Shown piece by piece: positions 29,785 through 39,290 of a DNA stretch of 64,000 bases. Numbering within the stretch: position 1 is the first letter of the stretch; every line of letters begins with the position of its first letter. This DNA comes from Neobacillus nitrireducens (GTDB lineage: Bacteria; Bacillota; Bacilli; Bacillales; Cytobacillaceae). The notes beneath the pieces are model-generated. The model had not been told where the DNA came from, did not search any database, and saw nothing but the letters and a program-made list of their open reading frames with translations. The position numbers and the translations under genes are program-made. The stretch spans positions 1,612,001 through 1,676,000 of the forward strand of contig NZ_CP133262.1 of the NCBI RefSeq assembly GCF_030915405.1, read 5' to 3'.

Positions 29785-29834
29785 TTATGACTAGGTACTA
29801 ATAGTAGTATAAAATTAGAAAAAGCAGATTGCAA
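29785..29834 (-). promoter_or_regulatory. fapR promoter with FapR operator
   Basis: On the minus strand TTGCAA (29829-29834), 17 nt, TATACT (29806-29811) form the promoter. Four bases downstream of the -10 box lies TTAGTACCTAGTCATAA (29785-29801), a close match to the known FapR box (TTAGTACC-N-GT-TAA type). The operator covers the start site, a repressing position. Confidence 0.88.
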
Positions 29835-29903
29835 GAATTTGTTTTCTATTCATAGCATCTACTTTTTCTATTTAGAAATTCTTAAAAAGGTAAATGAACT
29901 GAT

Positions 29904-31952
29904 TTAATCTAGCTTTTCCCCTTCTAAAACCCCTGATTCCCCAAGCGCTTCTCTTAAGAATAGATACTCAGGGGCTGTCCAAAAAGTTTTTGACTGGATA
30001 AGAATCATTGCATCATTTCTGGCTGTTTCTAGCGCACGATAGTCATGGACCATATCTGCAACCTTAAATTCAGGAACACCGCTTTGCTTTCTGCCAAAAA
30101 AGTCACCTGGTCCTCTAAGTTCTAAATCCTTCTCACTTAGAACAAATCCATCATTTGTTTCCGTCATGATCCGCATTCTTTCTTGACCCACTTCTGATTT
30201 AGGGCTTGCAAGTAAAATGCAGTAGGATTGATCGCTGCCCCGTCCAACACGTCCACGCAGCTGGTGGAGCTGCGAAAGGCCGAATCTTTCTGCATCATAA
30301 ATAACCATCATCGTCGCATTCGGAACATTTACTCCTACCTCAACTACTGTGGTTGAGACAAGCACCTGTACTTCGTTGGCACTAAACGCCTTCATTACTG
30401 AATCTTTTTCTTCCGAGCTTAAGCGACCGTGCATAAGCCCCGCCTTATAGCGATTTTGAAAGAAGTGACTTAGAGTAGTGAACACATCAATCGCGTTTTG
30501 GACATCGAGCTTTTCTGATTCTTCGATCAGCGGACAAATAACATAGGCCTGATGCCCTTTTTGTAATTCCTTTTCTACAAAAGCTAGGACGCGTTCGAGC
30601 ATTTCCGGTTTTGCCCAGTAAGTTTCAATTGATTTTCGCCCTGCAGGCATCTCATCAATTATGGAAACATCCATTTCACCAAATACCGTGATGGCAAGGG
30701 TTCGTGGAATCGGTGTCGCAGTCATAAAAAGAACGTCAGGATTCTCACCTTTTTCCCTCAGCACTCTTCGCTGTTCCACCCCAAAGCGATGCTGTTCATC
30801 GGTGATTACAAAGCCCAATTTTTTGAAGGTGACCTCATCCTGTATAAGTGCGTGTGTACCAATCAAAATATCAACGTTACCATTCGCTAGTTCTTGAAGA
30901 ATTTCTTTTCTGCGTTTGCCCTTAATAGAACTTGTCAAAAGTTCGCACCTAATATCGAATGGATCTAGCATGCTTTTTAAGCTTTGTGCATGCTGCTCTG
31001 CCAGAATTTCTGTTGGTACCATTAAAGCTCCCTGAAACCCCGCAGTCACACTGGCATATAAACCAATCGCAGCAACAACCGTTTTCCCTGAACCCACATC
31101 CCCTTGTAACAATCGATTCATCCGGAGTGGTGATTTTAATTCCGCTAATACTTCATTGACTACCTTAGTTTGAGCATTTGTTAACGGAAAAGGAAGACTT
31201 TTAATAAAACCTTCTACCTGTAACTCATTATAATTTTGGCAAATACCCGGGGAATGTTCACGTTCAAACTTCCTTAATGCCTGCATTTTTAGTTGAAACA
31301 AAAGAAATTCTTCATAAACAATGCGCCTTCGTGCTTGTTTGACATCTTCTTGGCTACTTGGAAAGTGCATTGTTTTAATCGCTCTCTGTTTATCAAGCAG
31401 GCGATATTTCTTTAAGAAAACAACTGGAAGTGTTTCTTCTATGAATTGTCCATATTGTTGGAATGCATTGTTGATAAATTTGCGAATACCCTTTGTTGTT
31501 AATTTCCCTCGTAAGGAGTATACCGGCTCAAAATCCTTTGTCTTTGTGTTTGTGCCTTGTTGCATTTCAGTTGCTGTGATTGTTTGCCGATGGGCATCCC
31601 ATTTTCCAGTGATCGTTATCGTTTCATTGATAATAATTTTATTTTTTAAATAGGGCTGGTTAAAAAAGACTACTTTAATTAAATGAGAGCCAACGAAAAG
31701 CCGGATCATTAGTTTGGATTTCTTCCTTCCAAAATAGCTAAGAGAAGGTTCACTATGAACCTTCCCTTCTACTGTTACTTTCTCATCATGCTGCACCTCT
31801 GTTATATCACGAAGGCGGTAATCTTCATAACGATAAGGAAAATACTCCAATAAATCTTTTATCGTAAAGATTTTCATTTCTGAAAAAATCTCAGCAGTTT
31901 CTTCACCAATTCCCCTAATAACGGTTATTGATTGATTAAGATGTGGATTCAC
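29904..31952 (-). CDS. recG: ATP-dependent DNA helicase RecG
   Basis: 682 aa, same as B. subtilis. It regresses stalled forks and migrates Holliday junctions. An N-terminal wedge/OB domain (residues about 1-150) binds junctions. The helicase motifs are LLQGDVGSGKTVVAAIGLYA (I, about 286), PTEILAEQH (Ia), VITDEQHRFGVEQR (II, DEQH), FMTATPIPRTLA (III), VSTTVVEVGVNVPNA (V) and QLRGRVGRGSDQSYC (VI), and the C-terminal TRG region GPGDFFGRKQSG. It lies between yloV and fapR. Confidence 0.98.
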   Translation of the reverse strand: MNPHLNQSITVIRGIGEETAEIFSEMKIFTIKDLLEYFPYRYEDYRLRDITEVQHDEKVTVEGKVHSEPSLSYFGRKKSKLMIRLFVGSHLIKVVFFNQPYLKNKIIINETITITGKWDAHRQTITATEMQQGTNTKTKDFEPVYSLRGKLTTKGIRKFINNAFQQYGQFIEETLPVVFLKKYRLLDKQRAIKTMHFPSSQEDVKQARRRIVYEEFLLFQLKMQALRKFEREHSPGICQNYNELQVEGFIKSLPFPLTNAQTKVVNEVLAELKSPLRMNRLLQGDVGSGKTVVAAIGLYASVTAGFQGALMVPTEILAEQHAQSLKSMLDPFDIRCELLTSSIKGKRRKEILQELANGNVDILIGTHALIQDEVTFKKLGFVITDEQHRFGVEQRRVLREKGENPDVLFMTATPIPRTLAITVFGEMDVSIIDEMPAGRKSIETYWAKPEMLERVLAFVEKELQKGHQAYVICPLIEESEKLDVQNAIDVFTTLSHFFQNRYKAGLMHGRLSSEEKDSVMKAFSANEVQVLVSTTVVEVGVNVPNATMMVIYDAERFGLSQLHQLRGRVGRGSDQSYCILLASPKSEVGQERMRIMTETNDGFVLSEKDLELRGPGDFFGRKQSGVPEFKVADMVHDYRALETARNDAMILIQSKTFWTAPEYLFLREALGESGVLEGEKLD

Positions 31953-32024
31953 TTTTACAAGACTCCCCCCTTAGCGCTGTTATATCTATTGATATTGTTC
32001 TAATTTACTCTTTCTAACTTCTTT

Positions 32025-32056
32025 TTCACAAAAAAAGAAGGGATCTCCCCTTCTAT
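32025..32056 (-). terminator. Terminator after yloV
   Basis: AGAAGGG/CCCTTCT (32036-32042 and 32048-32054), 7-bp stem with a 5-nt loop, followed on the minus strand by TTTTTTTGTG. It separates yloU-yloV from recG. Confidence 0.85.
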
Positions 32057-32068
32057 TTTAGCGGTTCA

Positions 32069-33751
32069 TTATTCAATTGAAAAGATAAATGAATACAACG
32101 GCTGGCCGCCATTATGGATTTCAACCTCAACATCTCGATAATTCTCTTCAACAAATTGGGTTAACTGGCTTACTTCTTCTTCGCTTACGTCTTCCCCATA
32201 AATAATCGTCAAAATTTCGGAATCATCATCGAGCATTTGGGAAAGTAACTCTTCAGCTACTTTTCCTTTGTTCTTGTTCTTAACAACAATTTTCCCTTCA
32301 GCAATACCCATGAAATCATCTTTCTCAATGTCTAATCCATCAATTTGGGTATCTCGTACAGCAAAAGTAATTTGGCCCGTTTTAACATGTTCTAAGGCAT
32401 CATTCATTGATACTTTATTGGCTTGAAGCTCAGCTGACGGATTAAATGCTAAAAGAGCTGAAAGTCCTTGCGGGACAGTTTTGGATGGTATGACATAAAT
32501 ATCTTCTTCTGAAACATCGGCCGCCTGCTGGGCTGCCATGATAATGTTTTTATTATTAGGTAATATAAATACCTTCTTAGCGTTAACTTCTTTAACAGCC
32601 TTGACGATATCCTCTGTACTCGGATTCATCGTTTGCCCGCCTTCTATGACGGCATGTGCCCCAATACTTCTAAATAGATCTGCAATGCCTGATCCCATCG
32701 ATACCGCAACAATTCCGTATTCTTGCAGCTCTTTAGGTGACCCCTGCTTTTCAGTAACGGGCGCAACATGTGTTTCGCCAACAATATTGGTATGCTGTTG
32801 ACGCATGTTTTCAATCTTCATATTAATTAAATTTCCGTACCTTTGCCCGTAGCTTAGTACATCGCCCGGTTGCTCGGAATGGATATGGACTTTCACAACT
32901 TCTTCATCGGCAATGACTAATAAAGAATCTCCTAATTTGCTGAGGTCATTGCGGAAAACGACTTCACTGAAAGGATGCTTGGCTGTCTTTTCCTGTTCAA
33001 AACGAACCATAAATTCAGTACAGTATCCAAATTCAATATCTGCCGTGTTTATATGTCCTTGGACACTCTTGTGATGTTCCGTATTTACCAATTCATCCAT
33101 AGAAAGTGATGCAGAAGGTGTATCGGGCAGCATTTCGCCTTTTAGGACTGCTAGAAATCCTTCATAAACAAATACAAGCCCTTGTCCGCCGCTGTCAACC
33201 ACACCGACTTCTTTTAAGACTGGAAGCAGGTCAGGAGTGCGTTTTAGTGATGCCTTTGCTTCTTTTAATACTTCTTCCATAATGACAATAATATCGTTTG
33301 AATTCTGGGCAGCTTGAACGCCCTTCTTAGCTGAATCCTTAGCGACGGTTAAAATGGTTCCTTCAACAGGCTTCATGACTGCTTTATAAGCAGTCTCTAC
33401 CCCTGACTCGAGGGCATGTGCAAAATCATTCCCTGAAATTTGCGCTTTCATTTCTACTGCCTTCGAAAAACCGCGGAATAATTGGGAAAGGATGACACCT
33501 GAATTTCCGCGTGCTCCCATTAGTAAGCCTTTAGATAGAGCTATTCCAACTTTACCAATATGTTCTTGAACATTATTTTTTACTTCTTTCGCCCCTGAGG
33601 TCATTGATAAATTCATGTTCGTTCCAGTATCACCATCGGGCACGGGAAAAACGTTTAGAGCATCCACCATTTTTGCATTTGCAGCCAAATGATTTGCTCC
33701 TTGAATCACCATCTCGGCAAAACGTTTTCCATCTAAAGCTGTTATTGACAC
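32069..33751 (-). CDS. fakA: DhaL/DegV-linked fatty acid kinase-like protein (YloV/FakA)
   Basis: 560 aa. The N-terminal DhaL-type kinase domain (residues about 1-200) has the Mg-ADP-binding VFPVPDGDTGTNMNLSM and GARGNSGVILSQLFRGF motifs. The middle and C-terminal parts (about 220-560: FGYCTEFMVRFE, VHIHSEQPGDVLSYG, IVAVSMGSGIADLF, FILPNNKNIIMAAQQA) match FakA. FakA phosphorylates fatty acids presented by DegV-family FakB for incorporation through PlsY. I infer fatty acid kinase activity from family membership. It follows yloU by 34 nt. Confidence 0.9.
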   Translation of the reverse strand: MSITALDGKRFAEMVIQGANHLAANAKMVDALNVFPVPDGDTGTNMNLSMTSGAKEVKNNVQEHIGKVGIALSKGLLMGARGNSGVILSQLFRGFSKAVEMKAQISGNDFAHALESGVETAYKAVMKPVEGTILTVAKDSAKKGVQAAQNSNDIIVIMEEVLKEAKASLKRTPDLLPVLKEVGVVDSGGQGLVFVYEGFLAVLKGEMLPDTPSASLSMDELVNTEHHKSVQGHINTADIEFGYCTEFMVRFEQEKTAKHPFSEVVFRNDLSKLGDSLLVIADEEVVKVHIHSEQPGDVLSYGQRYGNLINMKIENMRQQHTNIVGETHVAPVTEKQGSPKELQEYGIVAVSMGSGIADLFRSIGAHAVIEGGQTMNPSTEDIVKAVKEVNAKKVFILPNNKNIIMAAQQAADVSEEDIYVIPSKTVPQGLSALLAFNPSAELQANKVSMNDALEHVKTGQITFAVRDTQIDGLDIEKDDFMGIAEGKIVVKNKNKGKVAEELLSQMLDDDSEILTIIYGEDVSEEEVSQLTQFVEENYRDVEVEIHNGGQPLYSFIFSIE

Positions 33752-33785
33752 AAACTTTCCTCCTCACTTGAGGTTCGGAGCGAAC

Positions 33786-34148
33786 TTAAGTGTTCGTCAC
33801 TCGAACTCCCTGAACGTAAATATTTACCGATTCAACGGCAAGTCCAACAGTCTTATCGAGGGTGTATTTAACCTTTGATTGCACGTTGTGGGCAATTTCG
33901 GAAATTTTTGTTCCATAGCTAACAATAATGTACATATCAATATGTAATTCCTCATTTTCTTGGCGGACAATCACGCCCCGAGTAAAATTTTCTCTTCGTA
34001 ATATTTCCGTAATTCCGTCTTTGATTTGATTCTTTGAGGCCATACCGACGATGCCGTAGCATTCGATTGCTGCTCCTCCGGCGATGGTTGCGATTACTTC
34101 ATTTGAAATATCAATTTGTCCGAACTTTGTTTTTAATTCAATGGACAT
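33786..34148 (-). CDS. yloU: Asp23/Gls24-family envelope protein YloU
   Basis: 120 aa from MSIELKTKFGQIDISNEVI with AGGAGGGGG upstream; the frame's upstream part to 34193 overlaps the promoter. An Asp23 (DUF322) domain spans nearly the whole chain, with GGAAIECYGIVGMASKNQ and MYIIVSYGTKISEIAHNVQ. The family is linked to the cell envelope and alkaline stress; it is coencoded with fakA in many Firmicutes. No signal peptide or membrane segment is visible. Confidence 0.95.
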   Translation of the reverse strand: MSIELKTKFGQIDISNEVIATIAGGAAIECYGIVGMASKNQIKDGITEILRRENFTRGVIVRQENEELHIDMYIIVSYGTKISEIAHNVQSKVKYTLDKTVGLAVESVNIYVQGVRVTNT

Positions 34149-34179
34149 GAATCGTTCCCCCTCCTGAAAAAATTGCTCC

Positions 34180-34207
34180 TTGACTACAGTCATTTTACTA
34201 TAGTCAA
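34180..34207 (-). promoter_or_regulatory. Inverted repeat over a candidate yloU promoter
   Basis: TTGACTACAGT and ACTATAGTCAA (34180-34190 and 34197-34207) form an 11-bp inverted repeat with one mismatch and a 6-nt centre. On the minus strand the sequence around it offers TAAAAT as -10 within the repeat and a weak TTTCAA 17 nt upstream. The symmetry and position suggest an operator or a leader hairpin for yloU-yloV. Confidence 0.45.
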
Positions 34208-34432
34208 TGCAATATTGAAAGTTATTCCTGCCTGTTTACTATAAGAGCATTTTATTAATAGTCATGTCAAGGTATTTTTCTTGAAAGCTAACTATTGCAA
34301 TCAAATACGTTGTATGATAAATTATTAAGGTATCTCAAGACTAGAAAATTTGTTCAGCCAATTTTCTTTTTTCTGATGAGGATCTTAAAGATAGCTGTAT
34401 AAAGCTTTTGGTAGTTAAGGAGGGAAATCATT

Positions 34433-34621
34433 ATGCCACGTCAATGTGTTGTAACTGGAAAGAAAACAACAACTGGTAACGCACGTTCTCACGCTATGAA
34501 CGCAAACAAGCGTACATGGGGTGCTAACCTACAAAAAGTACGTATTCTTGTTGATGGAAAGCCTAAACGTGTTTGGGTTTCTGCAAGAGCGTTGAAATCA
34601 GGTAAAGTAGAACGCGTTTAA
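34433..34621 (+). CDS. rpmB: 50S ribosomal protein L28
   Basis: 62 aa, one of only two plus-strand genes here. [23 protein letters not shown] and [19 protein letters not shown] are diagnostic. Only one Cys (Cys5) is present, so this is the zinc-free paralogue type. AAGGAGG precedes the ATG. It is transcribed divergently from yloU; its promoter should lie in 34208-34400 (a TATGAT at 34313-34318 is the best -10, with no good -35). A terminator follows. Confidence 0.98.
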   Translation: MPRQCVVTGKKTTTGNARSHAMNANKRTWGANLQKVRILVDGKPKRVWVSARALKSGKVERV

Positions 34622-34630
34622 TATGGAATG

Positions 34631-34660
34631 GGCATCCGAATCGGATGTCTTTTCTTTTTG
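34631..34660 (+). terminator. Terminator after rpmB
   Basis: GCATCCG pairs with CGGATGT (34632-34638 and 34642-34648, one G-U pair) over a 3-nt loop, followed by CTTTTCTTTTTG, 10 nt behind the rpmB stop. Confidence 0.85.
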
Positions 34661-34717
34661 TCCAAAAAATAAAATTTAACATAACAGCACTACTCTTTAT
34701 TATTCCCAAATAACCGA

Positions 34718-34747
34718 AATAAAAAGCACCCAAATTTATCGGGTGCC
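34718..34747 (-). terminator. Terminator after spoVM
   Basis: GCACCC/GGGTGC (34726-34731 and 34741-34746) with the minus-strand tail TTTTTATTTCGG, about 40 nt after spoVM. Together with the rpmB terminator it separates the converging transcripts. Confidence 0.8.
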
Positions 34748-34784
34748 ATTCGTTAAGAAAAGGTTATCAACACTAATACCTATG

Positions 34785-34868
34785 CTATTCGTTCTTTTTA
34801 AACGCCCCAATCATCGCACGGACAAGTCCGCCTAAAAATTTCGGCAATTTAATTGTATAGAATTTCAT
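34785..34868 (-). CDS. spoVM: Stage V sporulation protein M
   Basis: 27 codons reading MKFYTIKLPKFLGGLVRAM then IGAFKKNE, against 26 residues in B. subtilis. SpoVM is an amphipathic helix that recognises the convex forespore membrane and anchors SpoIVA for coat assembly; Pro9, needed for its localisation, is conserved. GGAGGG stands 6 nt before the ATG. It sits between rpmB and thiN exactly as in B. subtilis. It should be under SigE, but I could not place a convincing SigE promoter in 34869-34974. Confidence 0.97.
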   Translation of the reverse strand: MKFYTIKLPKFLGGLVRAMIGAFKKNE

Positions 34869-34974
34869 ACTGTCCCTCCTCATAAATCTCCCCAGCTTAT
34901 TTCAACTCAACTTTTTTCGAACGCCCTACCATTTTATTCAAACGAACGAAATCAGTACCTAATTGTATTGCCTA

Positions 34975-35622
34975 TTAATCATGACTTCTTATCACTATTA
35001 ATATGCCTTCAGAAAATGAAAAAGTACCATAATCACTATTAAGTTCATTACTAATACATAGTGTGGACCCGATTGAAATATGACGATTTTCCAAAGGAAA
35101 TTTAAAGCCCTCAAGGGTGAGATTCTGTACATTAAGTGTTAAAGGAACGAAGGAAATATATTTTTTTGTATTTATTTTTTCAATCGTATAACGACCAGGT
35201 CCTTTAATAAAAATGAGATTATATTTATCAATTAAGCAGATATTCGCTGATTTTTTAGTTCTAAGCGGATTTACTAATAAGTGGACATTGGCAAATAAAT
35301 GATCGAGCCGGCCCCCGGTTGCACCAAATAACCGGATCATACTTGGATTTTGATCAAGTGCCCAATTGAGGGCTAACTCCATATCTGTTTCATCTTTTTC
35401 AGGCTTATACTTCTTCAATTCGGTTACGCGTTCTTCAATAAACATCAATTCTTCTGCTGATACAGAATCAAAATCCCCAAAAGCAATCTTTGGAGTAATA
35501 TTTCTTTTTAACAAATAATAGACACCCCGGTCAACTCCAACCCAAATCGAGTCTTTCTCTAAGTACTCGCTTAAATCAGGCAAAAGGCTTTCAGGGCCGC
35601 CGGCTAGAATATTTATAATCAT
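34975..35622 (-). CDS. thiN: Thiamine pyrophosphokinase
   Basis: 215 aa from MIINILAGGPESLLPDL with AAGGAG upstream. It makes thiamine pyrophosphate from thiamine and ATP. Motifs are GVDRGVYYLL, AFGDFDSVS, the acidic KPEKDETDMELALNWA (catalytic cluster, about residues 72-87) and LFGATGGRLDHLFANVHLL. The C-terminal beta domain follows. A strong terminator hairpin lies between it and rpe, so it may be expressed by readthrough. Confidence 0.96.
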   Translation of the reverse strand: MIINILAGGPESLLPDLSEYLEKDSIWVGVDRGVYYLLKRNITPKIAFGDFDSVSAEELMFIEERVTELKKYKPEKDETDMELALNWALDQNPSMIRLFGATGGRLDHLFANVHLLVNPLRTKKSANICLIDKYNLIFIKGPGRYTIEKINTKKYISFVPLTLNVQNLTLEGFKFPLENRHISIGSTLCISNELNSDYGTFSFSEGILIVIRSHD

Positions 35623-35639
35623 AAAAAATCTCCTTTTCC

Positions 35640-35676
35640 ATATGCAAAAAGCCAGCACGAAAGCTGGCTTTTTGCA
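35640..35676 (-). terminator. Terminator or attenuator between rpe and thiN
   Basis: GCAAAAAGCCAGC/GCTGGCTTTTTGC (35644-35656 and 35663-35675) is a perfect 13-bp stem with a 6-nt loop. The descending arm supplies the T5 run on the minus strand. It directly follows the rpe stop and ends 20 nt before the thiN ATG. Confidence 0.85.
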
Positions 35677-36321
35677 TTAACCTCTTATCAGCGAAATTGC
35701 CTCCGCATAATCTTCTTGATTATATATAGCTGAACCCGCGACTAACACAGTAGCTCCTGCTTCCACACACAGTTTTGCCGTTTCTGAATTGACACCGCCA
35801 TCAATTTCAATCTCAATGTCTAAGCCTTTTTGCTCAGCCATTTCTTTAACTTTCTTTATTTTCGGAAGGATCTCTGGAATGAATTTCTGCCCGCCGAAAC
35901 CTGGATTGACAGACATTAATAATACCATATCAATATCTCCAATGATGTGTTGAATACTCTCAACGGGAGTAGCAGGATTTAAAACCACTCCCGCTTTGAT
36001 ACCAAAGGACTTTATATTTTGAATTGTGCGGTGAAGATGACGACATGCTTCCACATGAACTGTAATATAATCGGCTCCAGCTTTAGCGAATGCCCCAATA
36101 TATTGATCCGGATTTTCAATCATTAGGTGGACATCAAGTGGCAGCTTCGTGATTGGTCGAATGGCCTCAACAATGAGTGGACCAATCGTAATATTCGGTA
36201 CAAAGTGACCATCCATGACATCAACATGAATATAGTCTGCTCCACCTTTTTCAACAGCAATAATTTCTTCACCCAATTTCGAAAAATCGGCAGAGAGAAT
36301 CGAAGGTGCTATTTTTACCAT
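35677..36321 (-). CDS. rpe: Ribulose-phosphate 3-epimerase
   Basis: 214 aa TIM barrel that interconverts ribulose-5-P and xylulose-5-P. Metal-binding and catalytic motifs are [66 protein letters not shown] and EIDGGVN. It lies 2 nt after rsgA and is followed by a terminator. Confidence 0.98.
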   Translation of the reverse strand: MVKIAPSILSADFSKLGEEIIAVEKGGADYIHVDVMDGHFVPNITIGPLIVEAIRPITKLPLDVHLMIENPDQYIGAFAKAGADYITVHVEACRHLHRTIQNIKSFGIKAGVVLNPATPVESIQHIIGDIDMVLLMSVNPGFGGQKFIPEILPKIKKVKEMAEQKGLDIEIEIDGGVNSETAKLCVEAGATVLVAGSAIYNQEDYAEAISLIRG

Positions 36322-36323
36322 AC

Positions 36324-37205
36324 TTAATACCTCGGCTTTCTATCTTTTATCTCCTGGAGGAAATTCAAATAATGTTCATATCGATACGCTGGGATTTGAC
36401 CAGCTTCAACTTCCTTTTTGACACCACATTTTGGTTCAGTTCCGTGCAGACAGGCTCTGAATTTACAATTCTCACTAGCTCTTTGTATTTCAGGGAAACA
36501 AGAAGTCAAATCTTCCACTTCAATATTCGTAAATTCCAATGAGCTAAATCCTGGTGTATCTGCGATTAGACCATCTCCAATCTGAATTAACTCCACATGT
36601 CTTGTTGTATGCTTTCCTCTGCCTAGATGCGAGGAAATATCATTTGTTTTTAATTCAAGATCCGGTCTTAAGACATTCAGCAAGGAAGATTTCCCCACTC
36701 CTGATTGGCCGGCAAAAACGGATATTTTATTATTAACGTGCGGACTTAAAAGTTCGACGCCTGCTTCTGTTTCGGAAGAAGTTAAGATTACTTGATAACC
36801 TGCAGTAGTATATTGCTCTGCATATATCTTTATCTTCTTTTGTTGCTCATCGTTGGTCAGATCCATTTTGGTAATACATATAAGCGGTTCAATCCGATTA
36901 AACTCAACCAGAACAAGGAAACGATCTAAAAGAACTGTACTAAAATCTGGCTCAACAGCCGAGAACACAAGAATTGCTTGATCGACATTCGCGATTGGCG
37001 GACGAATCAATTCGTTCTTGCGTGTCTTAACTTCCATAATATACCCTTCCAAGTCATTTTCAGCTTGAAAAACAACCTCGTCACCGACAAGAGGGGTAAT
37101 TTTATTTTTTCTAAATACCCCTCTCCCACGGCATTGAATCATTTTATTGTCATCAAGTACATAATAAAAACCGCTTAATGCTTTAACAATTTTCCCTTCA
37201 GGCAT
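36324..37205 (-). CDS. rsgA: Ribosome small subunit-dependent GTPase RsgA (YloQ/CpgA)
   Basis: 293 aa from [21 protein letters not shown] stands 7 nt before this ATG, whereas the GTG two codons earlier is too close. It is a 30S maturation factor. An N-terminal OB fold (residues about 1-70) is followed by a circularly permuted GTPase: G4 CITKMDL, then G1 [16 protein letters not shown], the [11 protein letters not shown] switch and G3 [13 protein letters not shown]-terminal zinc motif Cys-x5-Cys-x-His-x5-Cys ([14 protein letters not shown]) ends it. It follows prkC, typical of bacilli, and B. subtilis CpgA is a PrkC substrate. Confidence 0.98.
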   Translation of the reverse strand: MPEGKIVKALSGFYYVLDDNKMIQCRGRGVFRKNKITPLVGDEVVFQAENDLEGYIMEVKTRKNELIRPPIANVDQAILVFSAVEPDFSTVLLDRFLVLVEFNRIEPLICITKMDLTNDEQQKKIKIYAEQYTTAGYQVILTSSETEAGVELLSPHVNNKISVFAGQSGVGKSSLLNVLRPDLELKTNDISSHLGRGKHTTRHVELIQIGDGLIADTPGFSSLEFTNIEVEDLTSCFPEIQRASENCKFRACLHGTEPKCGVKKEVEAGQIPAYRYEHYLNFLQEIKDRKPRY

Positions 37206-37298
37206 AGTCACACTCCTTGTCTTTCAATAAGAAAACGTCAACTTATCATTCATATTTTGCGGGAAAGCTGATTTTTATAAAAAGCAAAGAAATATTGT

Positions 37299-39290
37299 TT
37301 ATTCTGATTCCGGGTAGTTAATTACGTCCTCTGCTATTACTTTCTTGTCGCGAATAATCTTGTAACCGGCTTTACCACCAAAAGGAATCGTAAGTTCAAT
37401 TTGTTTTTTTGTTGTTTCAGTAATAAAAAAGGTTTCAGCAGGTTCTGTCATACTGTGATTCATATCTTCGATGTAGATAAGAACTTCTTGTTTTTCCACT
37501 GGTTCACCAGGCACTGGCACAGGGACAGTTGGTTCGTAATCAATTGTTATGTCTTTAATTACCGTTTTAGGCGGTTTTTCTTCTTTTCCTTTTGAAATAA
37601 TAACTGAAACCTTATCGCCTTTTTTCAGTTCTGTTCCAGACGATGGTGTTTGTGAAATCACCATGCCAGCAGGTATTTTCTCATCATATTTTTCTTCTGA
37701 GACGTTTAATGACAACCCTACTAATGAGGCATAATCCTCGGCCCCTTTTAAATTGTACTCGGTTAGGTCCCTTAGGACAATTATTTCAGGTCCTTTACTG
37801 ACTTCAAATTCTAATTCAGTATCTTCTGGAATAATTTTTTCGCCACCTGAAGGGTTTTGGCTAATAATAGTCCCTGGTTCACTATCATCGTATTTCTCAG
37901 TTTTTAATATATCTTTAAAATTCCCATCTTCTAATAAATGGAAAATATCATCATAAAGCCTGCCTACATAATTAGATAGTACAATTTTTTCTTTTCCGGT
38001 ACTAATATATAAATTAACTTTTGCGTTCTCCTTGACTGTATTGCCAAATTCGGGGTCGGTCTTGACAACCTTTCCTTCAGCCACCAAATCATCAGAAATT
38101 TCAACCTGTTTGTCAACCACTAATCCGCTGAGTTGAAGCTCAGAAATCGCATCATCTGCATCCATCCCACTTACATCAGGAATTTTGACGTCCTTAGCAG
38201 ACAATAAACCAGGTAAAAATGTAACAGCTAATATTCCAAGAATGGAAAGAATAAGGAAAGTTGATATTAACACGATCGGCCATTTTTTTCGCTTTTTCTT
38301 ACTACTTTGCTCCTTTTTTTGTGCATCCTTTTTAACAGGAGATATTTTTTCATTACTATGCACTAATGTTTCATCCAGGTTTTTATGTGGACGGTCATCA
38401 GTTATAATTGGAATGGCTTTGGTTGCCTCATCATCAATTGGAATAATAAACTTTGGTTCATTCATTCTTTCAGGATTTAGTGCCGTCCTTAAATCCTCCT
38501 CCATCTCATCAACACTGTTATAACGATGGAATGGGTCCTTTGCCGTTGCTTTAAGGACAATATTTTCTACACTTTGCGGGATATTTGAATTCCACCTTCT
38601 AACAGAGGGTGTTTCGGACTGGAGATGCTTTAATGCAATCGATACTGCCGATTCCCCCGAGAAGGGAAGCCTGCCCGTTAATATTTCGAACATGACAATT
38701 CCAAGTGAATAAATATCCGATTTTCGATTAGCCATTCCGCCACGAGCCTGTTCCGGCGATAAATAGTGGACAGAACCTAAAACAGAATTGGTTTGGGTAA
38801 TGCTTGTTGCGCTTAATGCCATGGCTATTCCAAAATCAGTGATTTTCACATTGCCATTCCGGTCAATTAGTATGTTATGCGGCTTGATATCACGGTGAAT
38901 AATATGATTTTGATGGGCATGGGAAATTGCAGACGTTATTTGCATCATTATATCTAATGCTTTTTCGACACGGAGTGACGAATGTTGATTTATGTATTGC
39001 TTTAATGTTTGCCCATTCACGTATTCCATGACAATATAGTATAAGGAATCCTCTTCACCCACATCAAAAATACTAACGATATTTGGATGGGTTAGACTTG
39101 TTGCTGATTGTGCTTCTCTATGAAAGCGTCGAATAAACTCCTCATCATTGACAAAATCGAGGCGGAGCATTTTTACGGCTACTTCTCTGTCTAAAATCAT
39201 ATCATGTGCTAAATAGACATTGGCCATTCCGCCTCCGCCAATCATTTCAAGAATTTTATAGCGGCCGCTTATTCTTTTTCCAATAATCAC
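37299..39290 (-). CDS. prkC: Ser/Thr protein kinase PrkC with PASTA domains
   Basis: 663 aa. The cytoplasmic kinase domain (residues about 10-270) has GGGGMANVYLAHD, VAVKML, the catalytic HRDIKPHNILID loop, DFGIAMAL and SPEQARGG. A basic juxtamembrane stretch precedes one membrane span (PIVLISTFLILSILGILAVT, about 345). Outside are three PASTA repeats (KIPDVSGMDADDAISEL; VLSNYVGRLYDDIFHL; VLRDLTEYNLKGAEDYA) and a C-terminal beta domain of about 95 residues. It senses muropeptides and triggers spore germination in B. subtilis. The start overlaps the stop of prpC, its antagonist phosphatase. Confidence 0.98.
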   Translation of the reverse strand: MIIGKRISGRYKILEMIGGGGMANVYLAHDMILDREVAVKMLRLDFVNDEEFIRRFHREAQSATSLTHPNIVSIFDVGEEDSLYYIVMEYVNGQTLKQYINQHSSLRVEKALDIMMQITSAISHAHQNHIIHRDIKPHNILIDRNGNVKITDFGIAMALSATSITQTNSVLGSVHYLSPEQARGGMANRKSDIYSLGIVMFEILTGRLPFSGESAVSIALKHLQSETPSVRRWNSNIPQSVENIVLKATAKDPFHRYNSVDEMEEDLRTALNPERMNEPKFIIPIDDEATKAIPIITDDRPHKNLDETLVHSNEKISPVKKDAQKKEQSSKKKRKKWPIVLISTFLILSILGILAVTFLPGLLSAKDVKIPDVSGMDADDAISELQLSGLVVDKQVEISDDLVAEGKVVKTDPEFGNTVKENAKVNLYISTGKEKIVLSNYVGRLYDDIFHLLEDGNFKDILKTEKYDDSEPGTIISQNPSGGEKIIPEDTELEFEVSKGPEIIVLRDLTEYNLKGAEDYASLVGLSLNVSEEKYDEKIPAGMVISQTPSSGTELKKGDKVSVIISKGKEEKPPKTVIKDITIDYEPTVPVPVPGEPVEKQEVLIYIEDMNHSMTEPAETFFITETTKKQIELTIPFGGKAGYKIIRDKKVIAEDVINYPESE

